Source: Inia geoffrensis
Taxonomy: Eukaryota > Chordata > Mammalia > Artiodactyla > Iniidae
Direction: 5' to 3'
Length of the DNA stretch: 64,000 nucleotides
NCBI GenBank assembly: GCA_036417435.1
Contig: CM070903.1
Span: 4,573,501-4,637,500, forward strand
Part shown: one piece after another, positions 29,560-41,399 of the stretch
How positions within the stretch are numbered: the stretch's first letter is position 1
Layout: the number at the start of each line of letters is the position of its first letter
Notes under the pieces: model-generated
Databases searched by the model: none
The model's input: the letters and a program-made list of their open reading frames with translations, nothing else
What the model was told of the DNA's origin: nothing
Position numbers and translations under genes: made by a program

Positions 29560-31440
29560 ATTATATATAGAAACCCTTTTTAAACCTACCATTTTCCATT
29601 TCTGGAATTCTTCATCCATTCATGCATATCTGACTTTATACCTGGCATCATTTCATTCTCTGTGGAAAACTTCCTTTAACATCTTTGGTTGTTCAGGTGT
29701 GCTGGTAAACAAATTCTCCCACCTTTTGTTTGTCTGAAAATGCTCTTATTTCACCTTTATTTTTGAATGATATTTTTTTCTGGATATAAAATTCTAGCTT
29801 GATAGTTCTTTTTTCTGTTCTCTAAAGATGTTGTGTCATTAATATATGACCTTTTTTGTTTTTCTGATGAGAAAAATGAGGTGTTCTTATTATTGTTCTC
29901 CTGTATATAATGTGACATTTTCCCTCTGGCTGCTTTTAAGATTATCTATTATTGGTTCTCAGAAATTTGATTACGATGGGCCTTGGTATTATTTTTGTGT
30001 GTGTTTATTCTCCCTGAGGGTTTGTGGGTTTCTGTTTCTCATCACATCTGGAAATATTTTGGCCATTATTTCTTCAGTTATATTTTTTGTGATCTAATAC
30101 CTCTTTCCTCTTCTTCGGAAATTCTAATTCCTTATTAGACCACTTAATTTTGTCCCACAAGTTACTGAATTTTTCTTTATTTTTCTTCAGCCTTTCTTCT
30201 TTCTGTCTTTAAGTTTACTGAATTTTTCTTCAGCCTTTCTTCTTTCTGTCTTTAAGTTTACTGAGTTTTTCTTCAGCCTTTCTTCTTTCTGTCTTTAAGT
30301 TTACTGAATTTTTCTTCAGCCTTTCTTCTTTCTGTCTTTAAGTTTGGATTATTTCTGTTTCTCTGCCTTCATGTTCAATGATCTTTTCTTCTATAGTGTC
30401 TAAAGTGTAGAATATCCAGATGATGAATGCTTTATTTTAGACATTGTATTTTTCTGCTCCAGAGTTTCTAGTCTGTCCTTTTTAAAATAGTTTTCATTTC
30501 TTTATTGAGATTCCTCAATGTTCCATAATCATACTCATGTTGTTCCTTCAGTCTGTGACCACATGTATAATTGCTTTGAAGTCCTTGTTTGCCAATTCAA
30601 TAATTCTTCTTATATCCGGGTCTCTTCTTAATGACTGCTTTTTCTCCAGGTAACAGGTCACATTATCCTGCTTATTTGCATGCCTATCAATTTTTAAATT
30701 TTATGCCAGACATTGGGGACGCTAGCTTGTTAAGTGTCTGGATTATGTTGTACTTCATAAAGAGTGTTGAGTTTTGTTGTGGCAAGTAGCTAATTTACTT
30801 GTAGTTCTGTACGGTTCTTTTAAGGTCTGCTTTTAAGCTTTGCTAGAGTGGGTGTAGGGTACCTTTGATTCCAGGCCTAGACAACCACAGTTTCTGAGGG
30901 TCAGCTGAGTTTCCACGGAGATCTATTCATTCTCGCAAGTTGGGGCTCTTATGTTTCCCAGCTCTTTGCAAGTTCTGGGATCTCTATCTGGCTCACAGCT
31001 CGCTGGCCGTCCTTCTTTGCCTTCCTTGTGGAGTTTCACCTACATATCCACAGCTTAGTATTCAGCCAAAGTCTCAAGGGGACGCCTACACCAATTTCTG
31101 GAGCTCCTTCTCTGTGAAGTTCCCTCCATCTCATACTGTGTGCTACGTACTCTAATTGTCTTAGCAGCCAAACTCTGATCTTTGTCTTCTCTGCTCAGCA
31201 AGATTACTGTGCTCTGCTTGGGCTTACCTTCCCTATGCCATGGTCTGGAAAGTGCCTTCAGGCAGAAAACCAGGGGCATAGTACAGCTCACCTCATTTTC
31301 CATCTCTGAGATCTCAGTCCTGCCGTGTCTGATATCCAACATCTGCAAACAGTTGTTTCATATACTTTGTCCAGTTACAGAGCTGTTGATAGTGGGAGGA
31401 CTAGTCCGGTGCCAGTTTTTCCCTTTGACTCCTGTGGGTT
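29560..31440 (-). mobile_element. Old L1 (L1M-type) 5' portion
   Basis: The plus strand is T-rich and carries, in reverse, landmarks of the 5' half of ancient L1 elements: TTTTCTGGATATAAAATTCT, ATCTGGAAATATTTTGGCCATT, CTGCTCCAGAGTTTCTAGTC and, near the 5' end, TGCAAACAGTTGTTTCATAT with TTTGTCCAGTTACAGAGCTG. The A-rich sense strand is therefore the minus strand, with the 5' end near 31440. The ORF1 frame is not intact. The 43-bp tandem repeat at 30161-30342 lies inside. Confidence 0.7.
30161..30342 (+). repeat. 43-bp tandem repeat, about four copies
   Basis: Three consecutive units at 30214-30256, 30257-30299 and 30300-30342 differ by a single base (GAATTT versus GAGTTT). A first copy, 30161-30213, carries a 10-base TTTTCTTTAT-like insertion. 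Each unit begins TTTACTGAATTTTTCTTCAG. The near-identity shows recent local duplication within very old L1 DNA. Confidence 0.97.
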
Positions 31441-31527
31441 AGGAGGAGAACTGTAGATGCAGAGGCAGGGATTTTAAATCTGTGCATCCCTAACTCTTAC
31501 CCATTGTACAAGCTCATGGTCAATGCC

Positions 31528-31979
31528 TGTGCAGCGTGGTCATGGCCCCAACCAAAGAGGCCACACCCTAGTTCCCTGGAACCTGTGAATATGTTACCTT
31601 ATGTGGCAAAAGGGACATTGCATGGGATTAAAGATCTTGAGAGGAGGAGGTTACTCTGGATTATTTGGGCGTGTCAGTGTAATCACAAGGTCCTTATAAG
31701 AAAGAAGCAGGAGTTGACAGCAGGGAAAAGAGATGTGAAGATGGAACCAGAGGTTAGAATGATGCACTTTGAAGATGGAGGAAGGGGCCATGGACCAAGG
31801 AATGCTGGTGTCCACTAGATCCCGGAAGGGCAAGGGAACAGATTCTCTCCTGAAGCTTCCAGAAGGAATAAAACCTTGATTTTAGGTTTCTGACCTCCAG
31901 AACTCTAAGAGAATAAATTTTTGTTTTAAACCATTAAGTTGGTGGTAATTTGCTACAACAGCAGTAAGAAACTAACACA
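31528..31979 (+). mobile_element. MaLR (MLT1-like) solo LTR
   Basis: It reads in MLT1 order: ACCTGTGAATATGTTACCTT, ATGGGATTAAAGATCTTGAG, CAAGGTCCTTATAAGAAAGA, ACCTTGATTTTAGGTTTCTG, CTCCAGAACTCTAAGAGAAT and AATAAATTTTTGTTTTAAAC, closing with AAACTAACACA. No internal region follows. Confidence 0.9.
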
Positions 31980-32429
31980 GCACCTTATTTTTATTTTTCT
32001 ATGGACTAAGTGGAAAAAGTCCCGAGGAAATTGAGCTTACTCAATATTAATGCCTTGGTGATCATAGCTAGCAATTCCCTCAATTCCTAAAAAGTTTTGA
32101 CTAGTTAGATGTGGAACAAAGTGAGAACCCTTCAAAAAATAAAGAGCTGAAGAGAGGCAGGTAAAGGACCCAGAATGTCAATGTTGATTGGGGAACAAGG
32201 TCTGGGAGGAGCTGTCTCATCTTCTCTGACACATGAGGAAGAGGAGGAGATATTTATGATGTGAGATTGATGTGAGAGTCAGCCCTTCCCTGGTGCCTGC
32301 TGAAATGATTCTTCTATAGCATCCATCATCCAAATCTTAGCTGAGTTCCTTAGTCAGAAGCTTGGGGACTTTTATGCAAAAATCCTAGAGTAATTGACTA
32401 CATTAGCAGGAACGGAAACTGTTGTCTGG
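31980..32429. other. No recognised feature
   Basis: Unclassified AT-moderate sequence between an LTR and a MIR. Confidence 0.4.
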
Positions 32430-32555
32430 ATACATTGTAATTTATAGATATATTTAAGTGACTTGAATAAGCTCATACTGAGGTGGGATTCAAGCCTAGG
32501 CCTTTCTGACCCTAAAACTCAGGGCCTGAACCACCATGCAGTTTTGCCTTAGGCC
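32430..32555 (-). mobile_element. MIR SINE, antisense 5' half
   Basis: AAGTGACTTGAATAAGCTCA, GGTGGGATTCAAGCCTAGGC and CTGAACCACCATGCAGTTTT match the reverse of the MIR head, including the tRNA-like region. Confidence 0.75.
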
Positions 32556-33506
32556 TTAGTAAAGGACCAAACCTACATGAGCATCTTGGGGACAATCCTC
32601 CAGCATCGCCCAGCTTTGCCTGATTGGCTACCGAATGAACAGGTGTGTCCTTGCATGCATCTCTGAATCCTTACGTTGAGGAATAAACTACTTGCCTCTT
32701 TGACTTCTCAATTTTCCCTCCTTGGAAAGAAAACCCAGGTCTGCTAAAATGAGAAGAACTAATTTATTCATATCATTGAGCCTCTGCCCCTTCTGAAATT
32801 CCTCTCTTGGTACCCACTCTTTTGCAGAGAGCTAAAATACTCAACCCAGCAAAGGAATGAAAGAAAAGAGGCCTTAGGGCTATTTTCAGCCTCACCTCTC
32901 TCTAGCAAGAATAGCTGGTGGTTTACTGCTAAGAGCCATATCCTGGACAACAGTCCTCTATGAAGGTCTGTCCATTTCTGGGAGGCCACGACTCTAAGAG
33001 CTCTCACCTGTGGCCTGTGGGTGGCGTGAGCTCTTCTGCCCGTAATTGACAGCTGGCCCCTCAGGACACTTCATTTAAGTCTCAGTCCCTGAGCTAGAAA
33101 TTAGTCTGCCTTTGTCCACACTTTCTCTGTCCGCAGACTCAGTGTGATTATAAATAGCTCTGCCTGTTCCAGGGTAAGTAATTCAAGACTCACACTCTGG
33201 TTGCCATTTGATTGTAATCATACACTCACATCTGTGTGCATTGCATGAGTTTTAAAATGAAGAGGTGAGTATCAGCCTCATGATGCTCAAGACCAGTACC
33301 TTGACTAAGGCACCTGTGCTTCTCCTCATCCCCAAAAAACTGACATCAGCCCAGATGTTCAGCGATTATGGAATACCATACATAAGATCCAAACTGCCAC
33401 TTGGAAAAACTAGGAAAGACCTTCTGGTATGTTGGAAGAGGACCTTTTCTGACATACCTGAAATATAGAAGGCTATGGAGCATTTTTTGATTAAGCCACA
33501 CAGACA
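32556..33506. other. No recognised feature
   Basis: About 950 bases of unclassified sequence. No frame with a recognisable product and no named repeat. Confidence 0.4.
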
Positions 33507-33860
33507 GGGCTTCCCTGGTGGTGCAATGGTTGAGAATCTGCTTGCCGATGCAAGCGACACGGGTTTGATCTCTGGTCTGGGAAGATCCCACCTGCCGCGG
33601 AGCAACTAAGCCCGTGCGCCACAACTACTGAGCCTGAGCTCTAGAGCCCGCGAGCCACAACTACTGAGCCCGTGCACCACAACTACTGAAGCCCATGTGC
33701 CTAGAACCCGTGCTCCGCAACAAGAGAAGCTACCGCAATGAGAAGCCCGTGCGCCGCAACGAAGGGCGGCCCCCCCTCGCCGTAACTAGAGAAAGCCCGC
33801 GGGCAGCAACGAAGACCCAATGCAGCCAAAAATAAATAAATAAATTAAAACAAAAAAAAG
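33507..33860 (+). mobile_element. CHR-type SINE, long form with extra repeats
   Basis: The longest SINE here, about 354 bases. The CACAACTACTGAGCC unit occurs twice and CACAACTACTGAAGCCC once, followed by the AACTAGAGAAAGCCCGCGG and GACCCAATGCAGCCAAAAAT end and an (AAAT)n tail. Box B reads GGGTTTGATCTC, so the internal promoter is degraded. The flanks ACACAGACAG and ACACACGGACAG suggest a target-site duplication. Confidence 0.93.
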
Positions 33861-33872
33861 ACACACGGACAG

Positions 33873-34496
33873 AATGGGTCCTAGAGGGGGCTCTAAGCTT
33901 TAGAAAACATGTCACGTGCTTGGACTGTGGATGGCAATTTTAATACTCCTGCATGCTTGACTTCTAAATGTCTCGCTGGTGATTTTATCCAGGGCATCTT
34001 ATGGGGACACACATTCATTTAGTGCTTTTGCTTTAGCAACCGGTTGCTGCTCAGCTTCTAGGCCCTGTTTCTGGTTGGAGTGAAAAGCAAACCGAGCCAT
34101 TGCTAAGATAATCATCTTTCCTTTATTTATGCTAATTTCTTGTTAACATTTAAAATCAATTTCTTATTTTGATTTGGTCTTAAATATCGGATACCCTCCC
34201 TGTCCTCCAAAGGGCGGAAATACTAAACAGCTTATTTGGACACCTGATGGGCTCACCCCCAAATTTAATGTGAAAAATGATTGGTTAATACATGTATTCT
34301 TTGAATGATTTATATTCAAAATTTGAAAAAAGTAAGAGACTTGCCTCAGATGGACGACTCAAATGTATTTTTCCTTTATCCATTTGGACGGCTACCTCCA
34401 CTCTTGATCTTGGAGGATGCCCCTCACTGCAGGCCCTCTACCTCCCCGTCCAGTATAAACTCCCAGGGAGACAAATGCCCCTGGTTCATTAGTTTA
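33873..34496. other. No recognised feature
   Basis: Unclassified, mildly AT-rich sequence. Confidence 0.4.
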
Positions 34497-34600
34497 TACA
34501 TGCAGTAAATATTAAGCATCTATTGTGTGCCAGGCTGTGTTCTAGACACTGAGCACAATTCCCTACATCATGAAGCCTACATTCCAGTGGTTCCGTTTTA
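34497..34600 (-). mobile_element. L2 LINE 3' end, antisense
   Basis: GTAAATATTAAGCATCTATT, GTGTGCCAGGCTGTGTTCTA, GACACTGAGCACAATTCCCT and GAAGCCTACATTCCAGTGG are the reverse of the L2 terminus. Confidence 0.8.
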
Positions 34601-35014
34601 TAATATCCACCCTTCGGCAAGGCCAGAATCCTTCCTGCCACATCTGCTCTGGGTTGTGGCTGCCTTTGGTCCTTCAACACCAAGCCCATCACCTGAACAC
34701 CATCACTGTCACCACCGTCTTGACCCTCATGCATTTGTAGTGCACCGACACATACAGGGTTGGGTAAGTCACCCTCACCACTGCGTGCATGGTCACTATG
34801 TACATGTTTGCAAGCCCGCACTCTTACTTTGTTGTTTATTCATTCTTGTGTTCATTTCTTTTTGTCCTCATGCCCCCCACTTCCATTCACTGATCCTCCA
34901 TAGGCAATCACATTTTAGTAATGTGCTTCATGGGTTTCTTTTAATTTGAAGGTCATCTTTTTAAAAGGTGCACTCTTGTTTTCTGGGTACCTATTTTAAC
35001 TTTATGTAAATGAT
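34601..35014. other. No recognised feature
   Basis: Unclassified. The word TTTTTAAAAGGTGCACTCTT near 34958 might belong to an old repeat, but no family is assigned. Confidence 0.35.
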
Positions 35015-35262
35015 GAAGAATGGGGCCTCTTGAGCCAGACAGTTTGGGTTCACATCCTAACTCTGCCACGTACAATCTGTTGAGCTTGATCTAGTTGCAT
35101 TACCTCTCTGGGTCTCTGTTTCATTATCTGTGAAGTGGAGCTGATAATAGTAACCCACACCACTGGATTGTTGTGAGGATTAAATTAGTTAATACGAGTG
35201 AGGTGGTTAGAGACATGTCTGGTAGTAGTCATCCTCCATAAGGGTAAGCTACCATTATTACT
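35015..35262 (+). mobile_element. MIR SINE, nearly full length
   Basis: From CTCTTGAGCCAGACAGTTTG through TAACTCTGCCACGTACAATC, TTACCTCTCTGGGTCTCTGT and TTGTGAGGATTAAATTAGTT to AAGCTACCATTATTAC. This is the best-preserved MIR in the window, spanning tRNA-like head, core and LINE-like tail. Confidence 0.93.
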
Positions 35263-35639
35263 AATCTTTCTTTAATGGTAGGCTGACTTGTATTCTCCAC
35301 CAAATGCTAGAGAAAGAGGCACTGATTAGTTTAGTTGATTAACATTTGTTACTCAGGCCCCTCATTGTCTCTTATTAGCTGATGTGCGGGCCACCCTGGG
35401 GTCAGTACCTCAGTCCTGGGGTCAAATAAGTGGCCCCCCTCTCAGCAGAAAACAACTTAATGACACTCCCTGAGCAGGGCTTTGGGGCAGGACCATTGTG
35501 GTTAGAGGTCTGAGTCCAACATGGAGACAGAAGCCACATGGTGGGTGAGACAGCGGAAGTTTAAAATAAAGAACTTCTAGTGAAATAGCATGTAAAACAC
35601 TGACCAGCTTAAACTGGTTTTGCCTCCTTATATGAGTTG
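35263..35639. other. No recognised feature
   Basis: Unclassified sequence that may include the upstream part of the LTR-like block that follows. Confidence 0.35.
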
Positions 35640-36020
35640 ATTGATTAATCAAACCACGAGTTGTTTTACAGGGGCAGCACTGCGCACGTGCAAGATGGGA
35701 AACCGTGTCTCCAGGATGACCCTGGATCCAAGAATCTTCGGTCTGTAGAGCTCAAAGAATAGAAATGTTGCCCCTGGAACCTTACAAAGCGAGAAGTCCT
35801 TCAATAAGGAAAAATCTGGCTTCCAGCAGCTTGAGTAGCTTACATGGACTGATTTGAGACTAGCCAGCCAGCTTCCAAGTTTGAAATTCCCCTAACTCCT
35901 CAAATTTCACCCTATCTCCCTGGATCGGTGAGACCGATTTGAGCCCCGCCGACTGTCTCCTTGCTGGTTGACCTCTCAATAAGGCTGTTTCCTTTCTCAT
36001 AAGCCAGTGCCATGATACCG
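35640..36020 (+). mobile_element. LTR-like block C
   Basis: A stretch ending in CTCTCAATAAGGCTGTTTCC and TTTCTCATAAGCC looks like the polyadenylation region and U5 of a class I ERV LTR. It is preceded by CCCCGCCGACTGTCTCCTTG. No family is assigned and no internal region follows. Confidence 0.4.
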
Positions 36021-36696
36021 TCTTTTAGGCATTTCAGGCAGCAAGCCCTGCTAGGTGACACTAGTGATGATAAAAGAGTAACTATAAGGCATAAGGAAAT
36101 ACCAAGAAAGCTCAGACTCAGAAGGAGCTCAGATCTCATTGGAGAAGGTGTGGTTCAGCCACTGGATGGCAGGAAGTTTGCTTGTTTGGCTGGGCCAACA
36201 CTGGTCTGGAGCTGTGGGACAAGTGATAGGACACAGCCCAGGAACTCAGGTGATGTGGGTGTGATGGGTTGGGAGCCCTTCAGAGCTGCAGAAAAGCTGT
36301 CACCAGGCCGAAGCTGCAAGACCTCAGAAGGATGAGCTCTGGACCCATGCTTGGGGCTACCACCCCCCAGCCCTGGAAGTCCTCACAGCCACACGTCGAC
36401 CCCTTCTACTCCGGACACAGCAGGGAGCCTCTTCCTTCTATGTGTCCCTCCAGCGCCCTCTACCAAGAAAGCTCAACGTAGTGCCTGCTCGAAAGGAGGT
36501 GCTGAAAGCGATTCTGTGGCTGGTCACAGAGCACGACAGGGAGTGTGTGTTCATTGCTGAGAGGCAGGAGTGTGATGTGGACACATGTGTCCACTCCACA
36601 CTCTACTAGGTATAGAAAACATTGCCAGCTAAATTATGGGGGAATCACCCTCTGCATCTGACACTTGGCCCCTCTGGAAAATTGCTAGACTACGTC
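36021..36696. other. No recognised feature
   Basis: Unclassified sequence. Open frames of 70-107 codons in it show no recognisable product. Confidence 0.4.
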
Positions 36697-37010
36697 CAGT
36701 ATTTATCGAGCACCTACCATGTGCCAGGCACTGTTCAGGGGGATGTGCTGAGGGGAGACTGCAATACAGGTGGGCAAGGGTCTTGTGCTCGTGGGGCTCA
36801 CATTCTAGAAAGGGAATTGAATAAACTAATATACAAGGAAATCGGTAATCACCAGTGCTGTGTTGGTTACAAGAGGATGGTGGGCTGGTCAAGGAAGCAC
36901 TCTCAGGAGTGACACGGCCCCTGAGGTCTAAACATCAGGAAGGGGCCGGCCAGGTGAAGACACGAAGGAAAGTGTCCCAGGAGCAAAAGCCTGGCCTGAG
37001 ATGCTAACAT
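36697..37010 (-). mobile_element. L2 LINE 3' region, antisense
   Basis: AGTATTTATCGAGCACCTAC, CATGTGCCAGGCACTGTTCA, CTCGTGGGGCTCACATTCTA and CTGGTCAAGGAAGCACTCTC are the reverse L2 3' UTR and adjoining ORF end. Confidence 0.85.
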
Positions 37011-37849
37011 GCACCCCTGAAATCCCAAACAGTCATAATCTACTGACCCTCCCCATTTTAGAGATAAAAATTATATGTATGAGCTGACAACTGATTCCAT
37101 TACTTCACATATATTTGTATGTTATTTGGATATGCATTTAAAAAGCTTAAACCATGTTGCTGTATTTCCTTAGGGATTCTTGGGTTTTCCGGGTGGAAAT
37201 TTATTTGTGGCTCAACTGCGGGTCCTGCTCACACGAGGATCTATGGGAAGAGATGAGACGTGCCCTTAGGATGCCCCCCTCACTCATCCCATGCTCCCAA
37301 GGGACAGACATTTACCCATCCTTCCTTCTTTCTTACCACCTTTGTTCTCTGCCTTCCTGCGGGAACCACAGCCCCAGAGGTAATCTGCGCCCTTCTGCTC
37401 CTTTGACAGAAACCTCCATTAAGGTTCTTTTCTCCTAAGAACAGCTCCACGATTCGAACTCTCCCTCATCTTTCCTCCCATCTCTTCCCACCGCATCTCG
37501 TATCTAATCAATTACCACTGTTCAGACAGCTGTCACAGGGAACACTGGAGCCCATGAGCCGCTCTGCTTCAACCTAGTAGAGGATGAGATACTTTAATGT
37601 GTTAGTCCCAGGTGCATCAGGGAACAAAAAGATAATTTTCTACAGCGATGCCTTTGGCATCAACCACAGGCATATGGAAGAGATATTTGTGGGACAGGGT
37701 AGGGGATCTACTCTTCCGTGTATCCTCAAGTCTGGTCCAAAATAAAGCAAAATGAGCTCTTTTTTTCCTTGCATGTGTGTGTGATTCAATGATCTCACTT
37801 TATTTTCTGTTCCCATTAGACTTACTTAGTGACACAAAGAATAAACAGC
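37011..37849. other. No recognised feature
   Basis: About 840 bases of unclassified sequence, AT-rich at 37,060-37,150 and pyrimidine-rich around 37,270-37,500. Confidence 0.4.
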
Positions 37850-38262
37850 AACAGATGAATGCATAAACAAAATGTGGTCTATACATACAATGGAATAGTA
37901 TTCTGCCTTAAAAAGGGAAGGGACTTCTGACACCTGCTACAGCATGGATGCACCTTGAAGACAGTGCTCCGTGACATAAGCCAGTCACAGAAGGACGAAT
38001 ACTGTATGATCCCCTTATGCGAGGCACCTAGAGGAGTCAAGTTCAAAGAGACAGGAATTCAGATGTTGTTTGCAGGTGCTGGGGGATGAGGTGTGTGTTC
38101 AGCGGAGACAGAGTTTCAACTGGGGAAGATGAAAAGTTCTGGAGACGGATGATGGTGACGATTGAAAAACAATGTGAATGGACTTAATGCCCCTGAAAGG
38201 TACACTGAAAATTGGTTAAGATGTTGTATGTATTTGTTATATATATTTTACCACAGTCCAAA
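37850..38262 (+). mobile_element. L1M-type 3' UTR
   Basis: TGGTCTATACATACAATGGA, ATAGTATTCTGCCTTAAAAA, GTGACATAAGCCAGTCACAG, GATGAAAAGTTCTGGAGACG and CTGAAAGGTACACTGAAAAT, then TATTTTACCACAGTCCAAAT. This is the classic 3' end of an older L1M subfamily in sense orientation. It is 5'-truncated and non-coding. Confidence 0.88.
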
Positions 38263-38612
38263 TAAAGCAGGCAGGACAGGAGTCCTGAGGCTGCTGACTG
38301 CTGGTTTCAGCTGAAAGATGAGGAGTGAAGGAATAGCAAGTATTTGTTCCACAAATCGGATGGGTTACTTCGTGGGGACGACCCCGAGGTGCTCTAGGGT
38401 AGCGCGTTTTCCTGGAACAACTACCGCTTCTTTCTTGGTGACTCTGGCCAGCACCATTTTTTACAAATGGCTTTCTTCAGATTCCAGTGTGGTCTGAGCA
38501 CAGAGCTCCTTCTCAGCTGGGAAGCGGCATGGCCTTTTCTTTTTTTTGGTAGCTCATAAGGAACGTTTTATTCAATGCTGAAAATTTCTAAAATCCTATC
38601 CATCATCAGCTT
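38263..38612. other. No recognised feature
   Basis: Unclassified spacer before a SINE. Confidence 0.35.
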
Positions 38613-38622
38613 CCCAACTCCA

Positions 38623-38841
38623 TTTTTTTTTTTTTTTTTTTTTTTTTTTGCGGTACGCAGGCCTTTCACTGTTGTGGCCTCTCCTGCTGTGGAGCACAGG
38701 CTCTGGACGCGCAGGCTCAGCGGCCATGGCTCATGGGCCCAGCCGCTCTGCGGCATGTGGGATCTTCCCGGACCGGGGCACGAACCCGTGTCCCCTGCAT
38801 CGGCAGGCGGACTCTCAAGCACTGCGCCACCAGGGAAGCCC
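38623..38841 (-). mobile_element. CHR-type SINE, short form
   Basis: The tail is 27 uninterrupted T at 38623-38649 and the head ends at about 38841. The flanks CCCAACTCCA and CCCAAACTCCA form a near-perfect duplication. It lies in opposite orientation to the SINE at 40547. Confidence 0.95.
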
Positions 38842-38851
38842 CAAACTCCAC

Positions 38852-40261
38852 TTTTAAGGCGAGGCTTTCCTAAGCCTGTGGCACAGGTACTTACATACTG
38901 GTGGCCTCTGGCATCTAAAAAAAAAAACCTTGTATATTAAAATGGAATCGACTTAAGATGATCCTGGTAGATCAAGAAAATATTTGAGAGTTTCAAGAGC
39001 TGTGCTTCTCACTAATTTTGTTTCTTGTTTTTTGTTTTTGGCTTTGAAGGTTTTCCCAGCCTAGGTTTTGGCAGAACAGAAGAGCTAGACATTATGGGGA
39101 ATGAACTGCAGGCAGGAGACAGGCTCTGTGGAGTCCTGTGCCTCTCGAATGGTTGATGGTGATTGTTCTGGGGGAATGCAGACTCCACCCCAGTTAGTGG
39201 AGCATGCAGTGGGGTACTTCCTTCATTATTGGAGCATCTGAAGAACGTTTTGAAACATAAATGGTAGTGTTTGACAGATTGCATCTCCTATAGAATGTGC
39301 TCTAGTTTGGCTGAGCATATTGCAATACGCCTCCCCCCAAAAGACTTTTCTGGGTTTCTGCTATTTCCCAGAATGTATATAAAGAGAGGGCTACTCCCTA
39401 TAATTGCATCCCTCTCTAACATATATAAAACACATATTTACCAATTAGCAAGCTAGAGAGGGGTGGCCAAATCTACAGAGTCTGATTGATTGAAGCGATT
39501 CCAAAGAACAGGTTTCATTAGGCCCCTGATTACCATTATATCTGATAGAGTATTTCATATTCATCCTATGGAGACGTTTGTTGAGTCAGAAGCCTATGTG
39601 CTCCTAGAAGGAGTAAAAATAACTAAGATTTGGAATCCTCGAATAAGGTAGCTTTGGCTGCCTAGGGTTCTTAAGCACCAGGGAAGACATGCTCTAGAAA
39701 TTCAGGCACTCAACCAGTGCATTTCATCAGTTACAATTCTCTGTGATTTGAGAGGAGATCCACTTGGAATCAGCAACTGGGTTAGTATCATTTGCCCATT
39801 GTGGACTGCACACATTCTTCTTACCTACTTTTCTTGATTTAGAATAGAATTTATAAAATGAAACCCTCAAACCACAGCACCTCGTCAGACTTGGAACAAA
39901 TTCTTCGGTTTCTGTCCATCAGCCCATCAGATCCACCTGCCTCAGATGCTGCATGAGAAGGTGGTGACACAGGACTGTCACCTGCATCACCCTCCTTGCT
40001 GATGGGGTGGTGACATGAAGGTCTAGATTCCAGAGCAGCATTTTCAGAGGGTCTAGTGGGTGGCAGGGCCCAAGTGAGGGTCTCTCCCCAGGTGGGGCCG
40101 TGCTTTTCCCACCAGAGCAGCTAAGGATGTGATTGAGGTATAGCTCCTCTAAGCCTCCTTCCCTAATCCAAGGGGAACAACCTAACATCATTATGCATTT
40201 ATTTCCTGCTTAAACTGGCCAGACAGCTTTCTGCTCTATGCAACCAAACCCAGACTGATCC
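38852..40261. other. No recognised feature
   Basis: About 1.4 kb of unclassified sequence with no recognised repeat and only short frames (90 codons or fewer) lacking known domains. Confidence 0.4.
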
Positions 40262-40450
40262 AATGTTGTGTATAGATACATATATTTGGAAGGTATTAAA
40301 AGGCAGATTGGAAAAATGCACACCAAATCCCCCACAGTGGTTGCTTTGCGGGAGGAAAGGAGGGGAATGGAGTCAAGGTTGGGGGAGAGATGGACTTTGA
40401 CTCTATCTGTGATATTTTATTCATCTTATTAAACATCAAAACAAATATAA
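40262..40450 (+). mobile_element. LINE-like 3' end (tentative)
   Basis: GAAAAATGCACACCAAATCC, CCCACAGTGGTTGCTTTGCG and GATATTTTATTCATCTTATT resemble the end of an old L1-type element. Divergence prevents a firm family call. Confidence 0.4.
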
Positions 40451-40546
40451 TTAATGTTTAATTCCTGATAATAGAGTATGATGATGGAGTGTGGGAGCAT
40501 TTGCTAGGTTATATATTTTTTTCTGTAAATTAAAAATATCCACAGA

Positions 40547-40736
40547 GGGCTTCCCTGGTGGCGCAGTGGTTGAGAGTCCGCCTGCCGATGCAGGGGACGC
40601 GGGTTCGTGCCCTGGTCCGGGAGGATCCCACATTCCGCGGAGTGGCTGGGCCCGTGAACCAAGGCCGCAGAGCCTGCGCGTCCGGAGCCTGTGCTCTGCA
40701 ACGGGAGAGGCCACAACAGTGAGAGGCCCGCGTACC

Positions 40737-40771
<35 letters not shown>
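40547..40771 (+). mobile_element. CHR-type SINE, short form, young
   Basis: The 33-base poly(A) at 40739-40771 is the longest in the window. The duplication ATCCACAGA is present at 40538-40546 and 40771-40779. CpG sites such as GGACGCGGGTTCG are well preserved, all of which suggest recent insertion. Confidence 0.95.
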
Positions 40772-40774
<3 letters not shown>

Positions 40775-40779
40775 ACAGA

Positions 40780-41399
40780 ACCACAAAAATTAAATTCAGC
40801 AAATGAAGCATGGGACAAGAAAGCATAAATCATGCTTGGTGTGGTGGGTGGTGGTGGTGGAAGGGGAGTGACCAGTGAATACTCACCACTGCACGCCTTG
40901 TACAGTCTACCGTATGCAAACCTCAACCCTAGTTGTGCAGTGCGGAACCTGCAAAGCTGCACTCAGCAGCCCTGAGTTAGCTAGTTGGCTGCAGGGAAGG
41001 GCTCTATGCACAAGTTGTAGAAGGTAAAGTTGACACGTTAGATTGTCACTGGATTCTGGGGTTGTGATTACCAGGTCAAGATGCTGAAGATTTTCCAGCG
41101 GAGGAATGGCTTGATCTTAATGTATATGTTTGGAGGATTAATCAGGCATCTACGTGTGGGATGAATTGAGCGGAGGGAGTGGAAGCTGTGGTGCTAGTCA
41201 GACGATGGAGGGAGAGCCTGGGCAGCTGCATCACTCCGACTGGTGATTACAGAGTAAGACTCAAGCCGACTGATAGTAGTCAAGTCAAAAGCTGTGTCCT
41301 GAGCCAGGAGCCCCCTTCCTGCTCTCTCTCTGAGGCGGCCCCACACACCCGGGAGCTGTTTCTGGAATATCACGCCCTGAACGAGTGACTGCCCTGAAC
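40780..41399. other. Unclassified, with small (TGG)n
   Basis: A short TGG/GTGG repeat lies at about 40838-40862. Positions 41,075-41,215 faintly resemble antisense L2, but the match is too weak for a separate call. Confidence 0.35.

Noticed and set aside
30161..30342. CRISPR-like or other spaced repeat array
   Set aside because: The 43-bp units abut without spacers and lie in vertebrate L1 DNA. This is a plain tandem repeat.
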